The translations under genes were made by a program, and so were the position numbers. Under the pieces are notes generated by a model that did no database searches, had not been told where the DNA came from, and was given only the letters and a program-made list of their open reading frames with translations. A DNA stretch of 64,000 nucleotides, taken from Tetragonia tetragonoides (lineage: Eukaryota; Streptophyta; Magnoliopsida; Caryophyllales; Aizoaceae). Shown here one piece after another: positions 1 through 11,836 of this stretch. Within the stretch, counting starts at the first letter, position 1, and the number at the start of each line of letters is the position of its first letter. Location: positions 17,075,501 through 17,139,500 of the forward strand of contig CM076144.1 of NCBI GenBank assembly GCA_038025085.1. The letters run 5' to 3'.

Positions 1-558
1 TAATTAAGCAAAAAAATAAGATTAACATGGTTCAACACTCAGGATTCAAACAGTTCTCCTTACTCTCTACATTTGTTTCCTTTGGCAATGGGGGGGGGGG
101 GGGAGGAATGGCTGGGATGACAAGCAGGATTTAAAGATAACATGCGAGTTACCTTTACTCCACACTAATGAATAATGAGCTTTACTCCACAAGCACAGAA
201 AATAAAAGGAACACTTGAAAGATAGAGTAAACTAATATCACTTACTGCCTATAAAAGTGCACTCTAAGAAGAATATTCTCTGTCACAACAATCACCAGAA
301 TGTCCATCATGGTTTCGGAAAACTATTTAAGAAAATACTTTAATTACTAATAACATCCTTCACTTGCAATTCACTATATGGGATATAAATTGGTTAAGCA
401 GAAACTTTAAACCACAAAACTTTAGCTTAGAAATGTATATCTACTCCAGGTAAATTGACATCCTGTTAGAAAAATCCTAACTAGTAATAATAATATTCTT
501 TCTGAGCAGGAAGTAAATCATGGTTCCTAAGGTTACAAGGAGTGACGGTCAAGAAGAT

Positions 559-810
559 ATATGAATTAACACTTAATTGTGGCATTTACATGGTAGTAAT
601 GGAATGTTATCGTTTAGTGAGTAGAGGTGGGGTGGGAAAGAGAAGAGGCAGAAGAGATAGATGATAAACTTTAATTGATTAAACTGTCCAATGTAATCAT
701 CATATGAATTAACACTTATGTGGCATTAAAAAAAACACTTATGTGGCGTTTACGTGGTAGTAATGGAATGTTATTGTTTTAGTGAGTAGAGGTGGGGGTG
801 GGAAAGTTGA
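559..810. repeat. Direct duplication of a ~95 bp segment
   Basis: The stretch beginning atatgaattaacactta near 559 recurs near 702, and both copies continue into 'ggtagtaatggaatgttat' followed by 'agtgagtagaggtgg'. The second copy carries an extra A-rich insertion. The duplication lies just downstream, in the minus-strand sense, of the short exon at 824-889, so it is probably intronic. No coding content is visible in it. Confidence 0.7.
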
Positions 811-823
811 GAAGGAAATTTAC

Positions 824-889
824 CTGTAGGCAACTGAGGAATACCATTAGCCGTCTGCTGCATGTTTCCAGATGATGGAAAACCACTGC
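824..889 (-). CDS. Possible internal exon of an unrecognised gene
   Basis: On the minus strand a 66 bp open segment is bounded by a polypyrimidine-CAG acceptor (ending at 890) and a CAG/GTAAAT donor (starting at 823). In the phase starting with one borrowed base it reads Gly-Ser-Gly-Phe-Pro, then a Met-Gln-Gln-Thr stretch, and ends Pro-Gln-Leu-Pro-Thr. This is a low-complexity composition, as in disordered parts of nuclear proteins. No flanking exon could be recognised upstream in 900-4500, and downstream the gene would leave the window at position 1. It could be a chance open segment between good splice sites. The family is not recognised. Confidence 0.3.
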
Positions 890-2302
890 CTGCACCAACA
901 TTCAGCAGGTAAAGAACATAATAAAAGAATTTCAACTGTCGGGCTAGTATAACAAGTTCATAGTAGGTGCATTTAAGAGAACAAAATATTAAACATACAC
1001 AGATCATAAAGTTTTATAGCTGGAGTATCTTTACAGTAGGACCACGAAGAGATGTTTGAACTTGCCAATATGCGAAATCCTGATACTTAACAAGGGTGTC
1101 CAATTTCTTTGGCGGAAAGCTGATATGGCCAATACATACTAGAAAACGGCTGATATAACTGATAAACTGGCCAATACAACCAATAACAGATAAAATGGCT
1201 GAGCTCGGGCTGCAATAGCTATACAAATAACACTACTGTTCCACGATGTAGTGATCGTAACATTGATGTTCCCTAACCTACCATACCATTTCCGAAATTC
1301 CCTCACGAGGCTCCCGATACATAGAATATCAAGGGGTCAAACGTACATATCCTTAACGCTACAATGGAAGAGAACTTGTTTACATCATATACTAGGGGTC
1401 TAGGACATGCACAGATTTCATACTACTTCGCAGTTTCCACTATACTTACTGGGGACTAGTTCACCGAAACATCTTTGCCTAACTCTATTATAGTTTGGCG
1501 TTTAACATTTGTACAATAGGGATTGTAAAAAGGCACATCAAATCAAACTACTTTCATAACCCAACCATCAGCCCAACTTTTAAATAGACATATGCTTTTT
1601 TCATGTTCAGCCAATGATTTCTCTCTCGGAGTCCAAGCCTGCAAATTACAGGTTGGCTTCTGCAGCTAGTTTAAACAGTCTCCTAACCAACTGAAATATA
1701 TAACAGATGAGTATACACTTCCAACAATGAATCGTTTTCTTTGAAGATGAAAAAAAGAATTTTATTATGGAATGCAGAAGAATACAAGAAAAAAAACCTT
1801 CTTCAAAAAAGGGACTCTGACCCAACCAAACCAATCCTAAGAGAATAAGCCTATATAGTGAAATTTTGCAACAATGAATCATATACACAGGACGTGAATT
1901 AATACTACACATAATCGAAAACCTCAAACAAGGGCAGACGTAGAAAATATACCATATGAATCTTGAAAGCGATATATGAAGGCTAACTGAAATAGAACAC
2001 CTGAAAACTCCAGCAACAATCACCAAAAATATTAACAAAAGATGACAAATAACAGTAATTGACAATGTAAACTATATGCAAAAACGTTGAAAAACTCTCA
2101 AGGTCAAAGTGGCTCGGGCTTTTAGGGGGTGTCTCTGACAAATGTTCAGAATCATTGGAGCAACTTATAACTAGTTTACATTTCTCTTTGAGGAGACCTC
2201 TTGCATTGTAATTATTGACTTCTTTTTTACAACAATAAAGAAAAATCTTATCCAAAAAAAGAAGTCACCTTTTTTCTTTATAAACTTACAAAAGATCTTT
2301 TA
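890..2302. other. Non-coding stretch, no gene recognised
   Basis: AT-rich sequence with stop codons in all frames apart from short chance ORFs. No splice-bounded open segment, repeat with clear ends or RNA gene was recognised. Confidence 0.5.
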
Positions 2303-2396
2303 TGAGGCCGCTTCAAGGTGAGGCCACCTCAAGGTGAGCATGACATAAGCATGATGTCATGCTTGTTAGAGGGGGCCTCACCTTGAAGCTGCCTCA
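2303..2396. repeat. Foldback (inverted repeat) element
   Basis: The left arm starts tgaggccgcttcaaggtgag and the right arm ends ctcaccttgaagctgcctca; they are near-perfect reverse complements. Inside, 'catgacat' and 'atgtcatg' continue the pairing, so almost the whole 94 bp could form one hairpin. There is no coding content. It is most simply a small foldback MITE; no target-site duplication was found. Confidence 0.7.
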
Positions 2397-3234
2397 TACA
2401 AGTTTTTGTGTGACTCATTTGCTAAACGATGTCCATTGAGCAAAATATTTGCAAAATCATTTTCTAAACAATAAAGTAAGAGACTTTTCTTTTTCTATGA
2501 AAACCTTACTTTTATTGAACAAAAATATTTACAAAAAAAAAGGAAAGAAAACCTTACTTTTAGTACTAAGATTACTTAGAGCGTGTTTAGCCTAACTTCT
2601 TTGGAACTTCTATTTCTCTCCCTATTTCCCTCACAAAGCACCCCCTTTGTGCCTCCTCACGGCTCACCCCATTTTCAACTTCTAGAAAACTTAAAACACC
2701 CACAGAGGCTAAGAAGCAGAAGCTCCAATTTGAATCTTCTACCTTTGGACCTCCTAGGGGATGTATTTGGCGACAGAGGGCTGGGTAGTTTTTGAGGGAA
2801 AATAGGGACCACATGTTGAAACTACTGAAAAGATTGGTCAACCACCACTTTAGTTGTTTCAAAATTTCAAAGAGTCATTTTTCTGCACTCGAAGTCAAAC
2901 ATAGCTTAATTCACAAGTCTTTATGAATATAATAACTTTTAAATATGATGTCAATTTATTCCGATTATAATATAAAGATTATAAAAAAAAAAAAAAAAAA
3001 AAAAGACCATGTACTTATCCATATGAGTAAGAAATTATGTGAACGAATTGAGAAAACTATTGCATTAAACACACTTCTTCATATATGTATTTATTTACCT
3101 ATCTTTATCTATATTTCATTAATCCATTTTTCTGTACATTCATTAATTCATTCTTTCTTTCATGGCTTCATTCATTCTAGCATTCAAAATTATTTCAACT
3201 GTTTATATTGTTTGCAAAAATTTAAATTTTTGTG

Positions 3235-3375
3235 GGTCTATTGGAAACAACCTCTCTACTACGCGACTAGCTATGGCCTACAGGTAAGGCTGCACACATT
3301 TGGGCCTCTCCGAAACCCACAATAGGCGGGATCATTGCGGGTGGTGGTGCTGCTGGTTGTTGTTGCTGCTGCATT
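3235..3375 (+). mobile_element. Degraded SINE with TTG-rich 3' end
   Basis: The plus strand shows 'ggaaacaacctctctac', then 'aggtaaggctgcacaca', then a tail of gttgttgttgctgctg. The same order occurs in the better preserved SINE at 54961-55247 (ggaaacagcctctctg, ggggtaaggctgcgtac, then a TTG tail). This is the layout of tRNA-derived plant SINEs ending in short TTG repeats. The opposite strand of the tail gives a misleading Gln/Pro-rich open segment. Confidence 0.65.
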
Positions 3376-4734
3376 GAAGTCAAACTGCTAGTGCTAGGTG
3401 TAACTCTGAAATGTTGAAACAGTACATCAAGGTTTAGTACCGAGGACTTCTAAATCTACATTATGGTTGGAGTGCACAAACCCATGCACAAAGTCATATG
3501 TGCTAGTCACCAAAAATATGTCATATGTTGTAGACATGTTTATTAATTAAGGCGCACAAAAGTCATCATAGGTGGTTAAGGTCGGAGGAAGGTTAAGTTT
3601 GCAGAAAAACATTTATCTACCCAGTGGGTGGACTACGACGTGTGACATAGTAATTTAGTTACTATTTGATATTTTGTTTTTTCTAACTTATTTATTAGAT
3701 TTCCAAAACATAAGGTTTTTTTTGTCTACGGGTAGACTACTCAGTGGATAGATTTAAAATTGTCCTAAGTTTGCCCGTTACTTCTTTGAAAAAACATAAA
3801 TTATACTTAATTTGACATGTTATGCTCATGGTCACTATGAAACACATCAATGTACTCTATCAAACCCTTGTGCCAGAAAATCCGAGAGCCATTAGGTCGG
3901 GATTATAGCTAATCCTAACTCTAGTCCCAAAGAATTAGTCAAATAGGAATCAACATCATGCAGCTAAGTCTTACAACAACTAGTACAGGCACTTTAGTGC
4001 ACCAGTTAAGTCATCTATTATGTCATTTCCTCACAAATTAGACCCACTATCTACTATTCATTATATGTGCAATTATCACAAACAAATAAACCCTTTCAAT
4101 ATAAAAATTTAGCTTATCAAGCAGAGAGAATCCAAAGAGTAACTGTAGCAATTAACAAGTTACATAAATTCCAATTCAAAGCTTATTATTGAATTAACTA
4201 TTATGGTAATCTTTACATAATTTACTCCATAAATTCCTTATATTAATAGAAACAAACACTGATCTAACTATATACCTAGACTTTGTGTGAAAAATGCATG
4301 TATTTAATTGAAAGAAAGAAATGAAAATAATGGGGATGGGATTACTGCATACCAATAATTACAACGATTATGACAGATGTAATCTGATCGAAAACGATCA
4401 GTATGATTCCTGGATGACCTATGTACATCTGTGATCAATGGTAATTTGATTGAATTGATGTCAAAGAAAAGAAAGGTACAAAGAGTTTCAAATGCTGTAA
4501 ATAATGTCGCACATGAATTTGGCTAAATTTGTTTAGAAGAACAGTACAAGGATCCATACCCTATATTTATATATGCTCCTAGTTTGGTGCTTCTACGGTT
4601 GAAATTTGGAACTGACCATCCAATATTGACGCCAAAATAATTGGAACTGTAATTGGGATGGTTTTGGTAAATCCCCCCTCTCTCTCTCTGTAAAAGTACT
4701 CTTAAGAGCCACATTGATTCTTGGTTACATTTAA
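3376..4734. other. Non-coding stretch, no gene recognised
   Basis: AT-rich sequence without splice-bounded open segments or clear element ends. A short CT repeat is present at about 4677-4689. Nothing else supportable was seen. Confidence 0.5.
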
Positions 4735-5327
4735 GCCCTGTTCGGCAATAGCTTTTTAGGTAGTAATTAGTGGTTTGACCCAATTCAAAATTTTACTAAC
4801 TACTCTTATTGTGTTCCGTAAAAAGTATTTAGTAGCGGATGGTAGCTTTTAATGTAGTGTTTATGGAACGTTAATATTATTAATGTTTTGAACAATGGGC
4901 TAGCGTTTCACTTCTTTTTTCCAATCAAATATCATCACGGTGCTTTTTCATCTGCGCATACTATTAGTAGTTGGTCACAGCAAGATTGTGAAAGTTGATC
5001 ACCTTTGATATTAGATCAATCATCCCAGTCAGTTTGAGTCACCTAGTTTGATCACCTTGATATTAGATCAATCATGAATGAGCCTTTTAGTGTTTTTTTT
5101 TCTCTTTCTTTGGGCTAACTATAAAGATGGGCCAACTTTACTTCTTGTTATAGCAAAAAAAAGAAAAATAACAATAAATGGGAGTAAAAGCAGGCCTATG
5201 ACTCTATGAGAATTTTATTTTATTTTTTTTGAGAAGCGACTCTATGAGAATTGATCTATCTTCTTTTTTTTTTCTTTTTTTTGAGTGGAAAATTGATCTA
5301 TCTATGTGGTTAAAAGTAATTAATTCT

Positions 5328-5407
<80 letters not shown>

Positions 5408-5584
5408 TCCTTTTATGTCATTTTATATTAATCAGTTAACCCAATCGCTAAGTTTACCGAACACTTAGCTAGGTAAACAGTTGACAACTATGTACCACTC
5501 ATGACAGCTAACAACTAGTTGAACAGCTAACTATTAGTAAAACAGCTAAGACTATTCTAACAGCTAGGTATTGCCGAATAGACC
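4735..5584. mobile_element. MITE-like TIR element carrying an AAT microsatellite
   Basis: The left end reads gccctgttcggcaatagc and the right end is the reverse complement of ggtctattcggcaatacc, giving imperfect terminal inverted repeats. Subterminal 'aacagctaa' motifs recur towards the right end (5500-5560), as in many plant hAT-type MITEs. There is no open reading frame for a transposase. A long AAT tract (5335-5406) expands the interior. A target-site duplication could not be fixed. Confidence 0.6.
5335..5406. repeat. (AAT)n microsatellite
   Basis: About 24 uninterrupted AAT units, lying inside the MITE-like element. Confidence 0.95.
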
Positions 5585-5917
5585 CTTATTACATCCATCA
5601 GGTTTGGTAGATAAATTTTAAATCAAGTTGACTTCATTACTTTATAGTTGTTGCTTTGTTACTTTACAACTGTGGTTTCCCTACTTTGCAATTGTCGCTT
5701 CATTACTTTGTTTAGTATATTTGGTAATGAAATGGTGTGTTCTAGTGAAATTGTGATTGTATTGATAATGAAACACCATGTCTGGTAATAAGTAGTGGTT
5801 ATTCGATAATGAAGTAGCAAGTCTTCTGTGATGTATTGATAATAAATAAATAAATAAACTTTTTATACAAAAAAAAAAACTTTGTTTAGTGTATTCGGTA
5901 AGAAAGTGATGGTTATC

Positions 5918-6165
5918 CGATACTTCCTCCGGTCCACGAAATTCTTTACGCTTTCCTTTTATACTTGGACCATGAAAATATTTACGTTCCCTTATATGGC
6001 ATTGTATTTTGAGAACCCGTTATCAGTTTACCCCTCCCACCTTCTCACCCCCATGTGCCTATTTTTGGGGGGAATATGGAATGAAAATGCAAATTTTGTT
6101 TGTTGTTTAAATTCAGCAAAACAAATAACACGTCATTATAAAACAAGGAGAGTCAATGACAGAGA
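5918..6165. mobile_element. Stowaway-like MITE fragment
   Basis: It begins with 'acttcctccggtccac', close to the CTCCCTCCGTCC terminus of plant Stowaway (Tc1/mariner) MITEs. Its interior (ccatgaaaatatttacg, then ttctcacccccatg) matches that of the element at 38812-39166. The right terminus is not recognisable, so it is listed as a fragment. Confidence 0.5.
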
Positions 6166-6282
6166 CTGAAAAATCACAAAACAAAGCACTAAGTCGCGTA
6201 GTGATGTTCCATCTCAGAATCAAGTCGGAGAATTAAATCAGAGAATAAATTATTGTAATGTTAACTAATACAGAGTACTACT

Positions 6283-6861
6283 ATGTTGGAAAAGAAATCG
6301 CTACTACATGACGTGCAGAGCTCATCACATCTTAAAATCGTGGATCAAAAATTAGTCAGGTGGGACAAACCACTTTTAGGACATTGCAAAGTCAATTTTG
6401 ATGGATCTTGCAAGGATAGAAAGGCGGCAGCAGGATATGTAATCAGAAATGAGGGAGGTATTTTTTTGGGCGCCGGGGCTAGCCAAGTTGGGTCAACATC
6501 AGTACTAATTGCAGAAGCAACAGCACTTAGGGATGGTGTTAAGACCGCAGTCGAAATGGGGCTTGACAGACTACAAGTAGAAGGTGACAATTTAACAGTC
6601 ATTAAGGCCTTAAGAGGAGAGATTGAAATTCCATGGTCGATATATGCATTATTTGTGGATACACGTAGGTTCTTAGCACCATTATATCCAACAGCTGTCC
6701 AACACATATTCAGAGAAGGGAACAGAGCAGCTGATTGGTTGGCCAGCTTCGGTCATCTTTGTGACACACCAAGTTTCTTTGTCGAACCGCCCTCACGAGA
6801 TTTAAAACAGAATCTTTATGAGGATATACTAGGAGTCACCCTCGAGAGGAGGGTCTCCTAG
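6283..6861 (+). CDS. RNase H-like protein (LINE 3' end, RVT_3 type)
   Basis: An uninterrupted 192-codon ORF encodes a type I RNase H fold of the kind at the C-terminus of plant LINE ORF2 (RVT_3 family). All four catalytic acidic residues are visible: Asp40 (in NFDGS), Glu78 (in IAEATAL), Asp102 (in VEGDN) and Asp151 (in NRAADWLAS). No reverse transcriptase domain lies upstream on this strand. A poly-A region follows from about 6887 to 6923, which suggests a 5'-truncated LINE copy ending in its poly-A tail. The start is the first Met after several stops, so the true N-terminus is uncertain. An alternative is a domesticated RNase H-like gene; the open frame is notable because other LINE pieces in the window are broken. 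Confidence 0.75.
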   Translation: MLEKKSLLHDVQSSSHLKIVDQKLVRWDKPLLGHCKVNFDGSCKDRKAAAGYVIRNEGGIFLGAGASQVGSTSVLIAEATALRDGVKTAVEMGLDRLQVEGDNLTVIKALRGEIEIPWSIYALFVDTRRFLAPLYPTAVQHIFREGNRAADWLASFGHLCDTPSFFVEPPSRDLKQNLYEDILGVTLERRVS

Positions 6862-6886
6862 TTCTTCCATTACTCTCTTCTTCCCT

Positions 6887-6923
6887 TACAAAAAAAAAAA
6901 TGACAAAAAAAAAAAAAAAAAAA
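6887..6923 (+). repeat. Poly-A tract at LINE 3' end
   Basis: Two A runs separated by TGAC lie directly after the RNase H ORF and its ~25 bp trailer, consistent with the 3' tail of a retrotransposed LINE transcript. Confidence 0.8.
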
Positions 6924-7129
6924 AACCTTTGTTAAATAACATACTTTATCCGTCCCAAATTATATGATAGCTTTAAGATTTAGGAGTTATGACTCACATT
7001 AATGCTTCTATATTAATCTGTTGAGTAAGAGTTGTTATCTGCCCAATATGCGTATTGGCGTATACGACCTTTGTTTAGTTTGAGAAAGGCCCAACATCAT
7101 TCATTCAAGGTCATTTTTAGTTAGAAAAC

Positions 7130-7433
7130 TTACAAAAAAATTGTGTGGACTTAGTTCATAGTGGACCAATATTTGGAGTCACCCCCTACTTCACCTGGAG
7201 CCACCCCTTTCTAAAAGTGGAGTCACCCCTACTTCACCTAGAGCCACCCTTTAAATTTTATACTTGGCACTACTCCTACTTCACCTGGAGCCACCCCCTA
7301 CTTTACCTGGAAGCACCCCTTAATTCACCTGAAGTCACCCCTCAAAATTACTCAAAATTATTTCACCTGAAGCCACCCTCTATTTCACCTGAAACCACCC
7401 CTCAAAATTACTTGCTCCACCACACAAGACATG
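7130..7433. mobile_element. TIR element with internal minisatellite, copy 1
   Basis: The left end reads ttgtgtggacttagttcata. The interior is a run of diverged ~19-24 bp units of the type 'acttcacctggagccaccc'. A second, better preserved copy lies at 37864-38177 with the same unit order, including the interruption 'tatacttggcac'. In this copy the right terminus (ccaccacacaagacatgg) has lost about a dozen bases of the inverted repeat that survives in copy 2. There is no coding capacity; reading frames through the repeat (Thr-Trp-Ser-His type) are artefacts of the unit. Confidence 0.75.
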
Positions 7434-7599
7434 GTGTAGAAACCTATGGAATAAACTTCCATTTTTTTCATATGGAATAAACAACGTGACGAATCACTGT
7501 AAATCAACAAGCAATATAATGCAGGGTAGGGGTACCGTAGGTCTGTAGCACAAAAAAATACACACTTTTTTTTTTTTTTTGAAAAGACAAGAAAACCAG

Positions 7600-8620
7600 G
7601 TTAACGCAGAGGATAACCTAAAGCATCCTTTATCAACAAGTTGGTAAGGGATTGGTCAAAAGGAATTGACCAAAGGGCGAGGGAGTCGGCCATATGACCC
7701 GCATGAGCTAGGCGGTCAGCCACAACGTTAGCTTCCCTGAAACAGTAAAGGACTTCAACTCTGTCGAAAAAGTGTAGATCTTTTTTGGTATCGATGATTA
7801 TGTTCTCAATCTCCCAAGGTATATATCATTCCGCTCGGATGGCTTTTATTACCGCCAGATTATCGCCTTCTATTGTGATGTTTTTGTATCCCCGGGCTCG
7901 AGCCACTTGAACTCCTTCACGCAAACCAATTGCTTCTGCCATCAGGATTGAACTCGTGCCACAAGATCGTGCACCCATTACGAGTGCTCGCCCTTGTCGT
8001 CCCTCAGCACAAACCCTCCAACTGCACCACTGTTATTAATCTTTGACCCATCAAAATTTAGTTTAACATATTCTGATCTAGGTGGAACCCAACAAACGTC
8101 ACTGCGAGGTATTTTTTCTTTGCTTTGCGGTGAAAAGCACCAGCTATGTCATAATCAAATATTTTGTATGACATAGCTTTCCATTCATTGAAACTAACTC
8201 GAACAGACACCGCTATTTGGGCTGGGCAAGTGGATAAATTTTCAAACTGAACTTTGTTGCGAGCAAACCTGAACATCCACCAAGTCAATATCAGCAGAAC
8301 AAAGTCCCACTCACTCAGCTTGTGCCTAAGCAAATTTAAACATTGAATAAATGATAAGTTTTGATCGGTAGCTATACTAATTTTGACACCACAGAGATTA
8401 CAGACTTCCTCTAGCGTTTGAATAAAAGCATGACAACTAAAAAAGAGGTGGAATTTGTCTTCACAATGAAAGCTGCAAAAAACACATTCTTGAGGGATAA
8501 AAATCTTACTCTATTGTAATCTGTATTTTGTCGGCAGACCATCAAGACATAATTTCCAGAGGAAAAATTTGATCTTTGGAGGGACATTTATATCCCAAAT
8601 CCAGCTGTAATCACAAGGTT
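7600..8620 (-). pseudogene. LINE ORF2 C-terminal part: zinc-binding and RNase H remnants
   Basis: Between the reverse transcriptase block and the poly-A tail the minus strand carries broken coding sequence. An Arg-Phe-Ala-Arg-Asn-Lys-Val-Gln-Phe-Glu stretch near 8230-8270 is typical of the zf-RVT linker. The 7650-8060 region resembles RNase H in content. Stops occur every 50-100 codons, so this part cannot be translated as one protein. Confidence 0.7.
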
Positions 8621-8624
8621 TTTT

Positions 8625-9998
8625 CTACACATTTTCTATACCTTGAGCTAACCAAGTAGCAGATTTGCACGAGAAGTCCCCATTGCTAGAGAAACCCCAG
8701 TAGAATTTATAAGGGACTTCATTATAAGGAATAGGGATGCCCAGAATAGCTTGAATAGTATCCTGTGGAACAACTCTTGCTAGCAGCGATGTATCCCAGG
8801 TTCCCTGGCTAGAGAAAAAGCAATTGACTGGAATTGATAAGTCAAAAAATGGATTATCAGACTGATCATCATGGAACATATCTTTTAGAGGGATTGGAGA
8901 AACCCAATTGTCTTTCCAGAATTTGATACTCTCATCATCCCCAATTTGCCATCTAAGTCCTTTTTTAAAAATATCTCGGACTTGAAGCAGATGTGACCAT
9001 TGCCACGAGTTTTTTTGGCCCTTTTTAAAATCCAAAATATGAGTTCCTTTCAAATATTTGTTGTTTACTAGCCGAACCCATTTACTATCCGACTCCTTTA
9101 TGATTTTCCATATGAGTTTCATTTGCATAGTACTATTAACAGCTTCTGCTTTCCGGAGACCAAGACCACCTAGGCTTTTTGGTCGGCACACTTTGTCCCA
9201 CCCTATAAGGTTGGCTGACTTATTTTCAGAACTTTTATTCCAAAGAAAATTCCTATTAATCCTATCTAGCTTTTGTAAGGTAGGAGTTGGTAATGTAAAA
9301 CTTTGCATAGTAAATATGGGGGTTGCTGCAAGATTGGCTTGAAAAATGGTTGTTCTTCCTGCCTGAGAGAGGGAATTGGCTTTCCATTTAGTCAAATTAT
9401 TTTGTGTACGTTCTACTACAACTCCGAAAGTTTGACTGGTAACTCGATCACTGATAATTGGGCAGCCCAAATATTTATCTAGACAGACGAAGTAGCTCAT
9501 TAACACAATACCTTTAAGAGATTCAATCATACTCCTAGTTATATTTTTTGTACATTGAAAAGCCGATTTGTCAAAATTAATTTTCTGTCCCAACATATGA
9601 CAGTAGTGATCCAGAATATTTTTAATGTTATGACAGCTTTGATTCGAAACATCTACAAAGATCGTTGTGTCGTCTGCAAAGGTTGAAAAAGGTATTTTAT
9701 CCGCTCCCCGGCAAATCTTAATACTAATACTACTTTTGGACGAGGAATCACTTTCTCGTTGAAGTCTGCGAGCTAAAACTTCTGCACAAAGGATGAAAAT
9801 ATAATGCGATAATGGATCACCTTGTCGGATACCCCTAGACGGAGTAAATGTATAACCCGGGGCATTATTAACAAGAACAGAAAAAGACACTGAAGTAATG
9901 CATTCTCGAATCCAGCTGACCCACTTTTCATTAAAACCAAGTTTTTCAAAAGCTCTGAAGATAAAATTCCTGTCCAGTCTATCGTAAGTCTTTTCCAT
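8625..9998 (-). pseudogene. LINE reverse transcriptase domain, open 457-codon segment
   Basis: The largest open piece of the LINE ORF2 encodes the palm and thumb of a non-LTR reverse transcriptase. The catalytic motif FADD is at residues 107-110 and is preceded by the conserved GIRQGDPLS. The 'KTYDRLDR' start corresponds to the KAYDR motif, and upstream codons (LAHEIFHSF type) continue the domain across a break near 10000-10150. The rest includes the 'GGLGLRKAE' block common in plant LINEs. The element is probably immobile because endonuclease and C-terminal parts are interrupted. Confidence 0.9.
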
Positions 9999-10636
9999 AT
10001 CTAATTTTATACCAAGCCAGCCAGTTTTGCCATTTTTAGAGTGAAATGAGTGAAAAATTTCATGAGCTAATAATATGTTGTCTTGGATGCATCTATCTAC
10101 AACAAAGGCTCCCTGAAGGGGATGAATTATTTTCTCAAAACTGTTTTTAATCTTTCTGTTAGAATTTTGGATATAATTTTATAAATAGTGGTACAGAGGA
10201 TAATTGGTCTAAAATGATTTGCTACTATGGGATTATCTATTTTAGGTATAAGAGCTATAAAGATTTGATTAATTTCTTTTAAAATTTTCCCTGAAAAAGA
10301 AGAGCGCCTTAACTACTCTAGAAACCGCAGGACCAATTATATTCAAATAAGTTTGGAAAAAAGCAGCCGGAAACTTGTCAGGTCCTTGGAGACTTATTAG
10401 GAGGCATCAGAAATACTGCCTCCTTAATTTCATCATCCGAAACCTCACGAGTGAGACACGCATTGTCCTCAAAAGAAATTACAGGTGTCAAATCCTGCAG
10501 ATCATTATCCGAAAGATTTAAGCAGTTATTATCTTTGATAAAACGTAACTTAAATTCTTTACTGATCTCATTTCGAATACCATCGGGCTCAGAAAAGTGA
10601 ATATCATCCTTGCTTTGGAAGTTAGTGATCTTTTTT

Positions 10637-11769
10637 TTACTCTTTCTGATAGTAGCCTTTGTTTGAAAATAAACAGTATTTATATCGCCAAGAAGTAGAT
10701 TTTTTTTCTCGCGAGCGTTGAAACCAGTAAGTTCGATTGAAATTGATAAGATTGGCTTTTTTCCGTAACAGATTTGCTTGAGAAGTGATTAGTTGATTAT
10801 TTTGTGGCATCGTACATAATTTACTTTGAACACTAATGATCTTTCCTTCAACCTCTTTTAGTTGACGTGTTATGTTTCCGAACTTGAGTTTCGCCCAGTT
10901 CTTTGAAAGCTTTTTCAAATTCTTTAATTTATAAGTAAACTGGAACATCTGTGAGCCATTGTACTTCGTATGCCAAGCTTTTCTTATTAAAGATTCATAA
11001 TCTGTATGCTTTATCCAAGCAAGTTCAAATCTTAATAAGGGAGGGGAGAAATTAAGATGCGAATTGATATGCAAAATGATGGGGCAATGGTCAGAAGTAC
11101 TAAAGTCATGATTTGATACATACATTAAGGGGAATAAACTTAGAGTGTTTTGTGGTACTAACACTCTATCTAATCTTTCTAGTACATTATTATTGGCGCC
11201 AATTTTCTTTTTTCTCCAAGTAAAGGGGCCACCCACAAAGGATATATCCATACATTTGCATTAAACTTAAATTCAATCAACCTGTTGAATCTAGATTGGG
11301 ATGGAACACTACCTCCAAGCTTATCTTGGGAAGAACCAATATCGTTAAGATCACCCATAATAATAAAAGGGGCAGAAAGTGAATTACAGTAAACCAAAAG
11401 GTCAACCCAGAATTGTCTTTTGTGAGATGCTTGGGAAGGGGCATAACAGAAAATAACAAGCATAGATGGAGAGTTTACATAATCTTCCACTAAAACTGAA
11501 ATAAACCTGACATCTTTATATAACACAGTAATTTTCAATACAAGAAGTTGCCACATTAACCAAATTCCACCAGAGTATCCCATGCAAGGGATAAAATCAA
11601 AAGAAGAAAAGCCAAACTGATGCATGATAGCTACAGAAGGTGCATATTACACTTTGGTTTCAGCCAAGGCCATGAGATTAACATTGTGCACTTTACAAAA
11701 TAACTTGACTTCCTCATCAACATTTTTCCTCCCTACGCCTCTAATATTCCAAAATCTAATTTTATCCAT
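10637..11769 (-). pseudogene. LINE apurinic endonuclease domain, frameshifted
   Basis: ORF2 starts at 11769 (MDKIRFWNIRG, the usual plant LINE opening) and hits a TAA after the 'LMALAETKV' motif. Two overlapping frames carry the rest: 11179-11625 (containing IMGDLND, the catalytic GDFN-type motif) and 10637-11251 (containing DHCPI, matching the SDH motif). A frameshift near 11230 separates them. The fold is the exonuclease-endonuclease-phosphatase domain that nicks target DNA. Confidence 0.85.
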
Positions 11770-11836
11770 AAATAAACATGATAAAACACAACAATCAGTT
11801 GGCTAAGAAGGGTCATGAATTAATTCTTAGCTCTCT

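Noticed and set aside
3320..3410. Minus-strand Gln/Pro-rich open segment resembling an exon
   Set aside because: It is the reverse of a SINE tail (gttgttgttgctgctg); the plus strand shows the full SINE order, so the Gln run is an artefact.
6345..6707. Minus-strand 120-codon ORF
   Set aside because: It is the antisense shadow of the RNase H ORF, which carries recognisable catalytic motifs.
7145..7480. Regularly spaced repeats resembling a CRISPR-like array or a repeat protein
   Set aside because: The units are diverged, contiguous and bounded by transposon-like ends shared with 37864-38177. The host is a plant, and the frame is not kept in the second copy.
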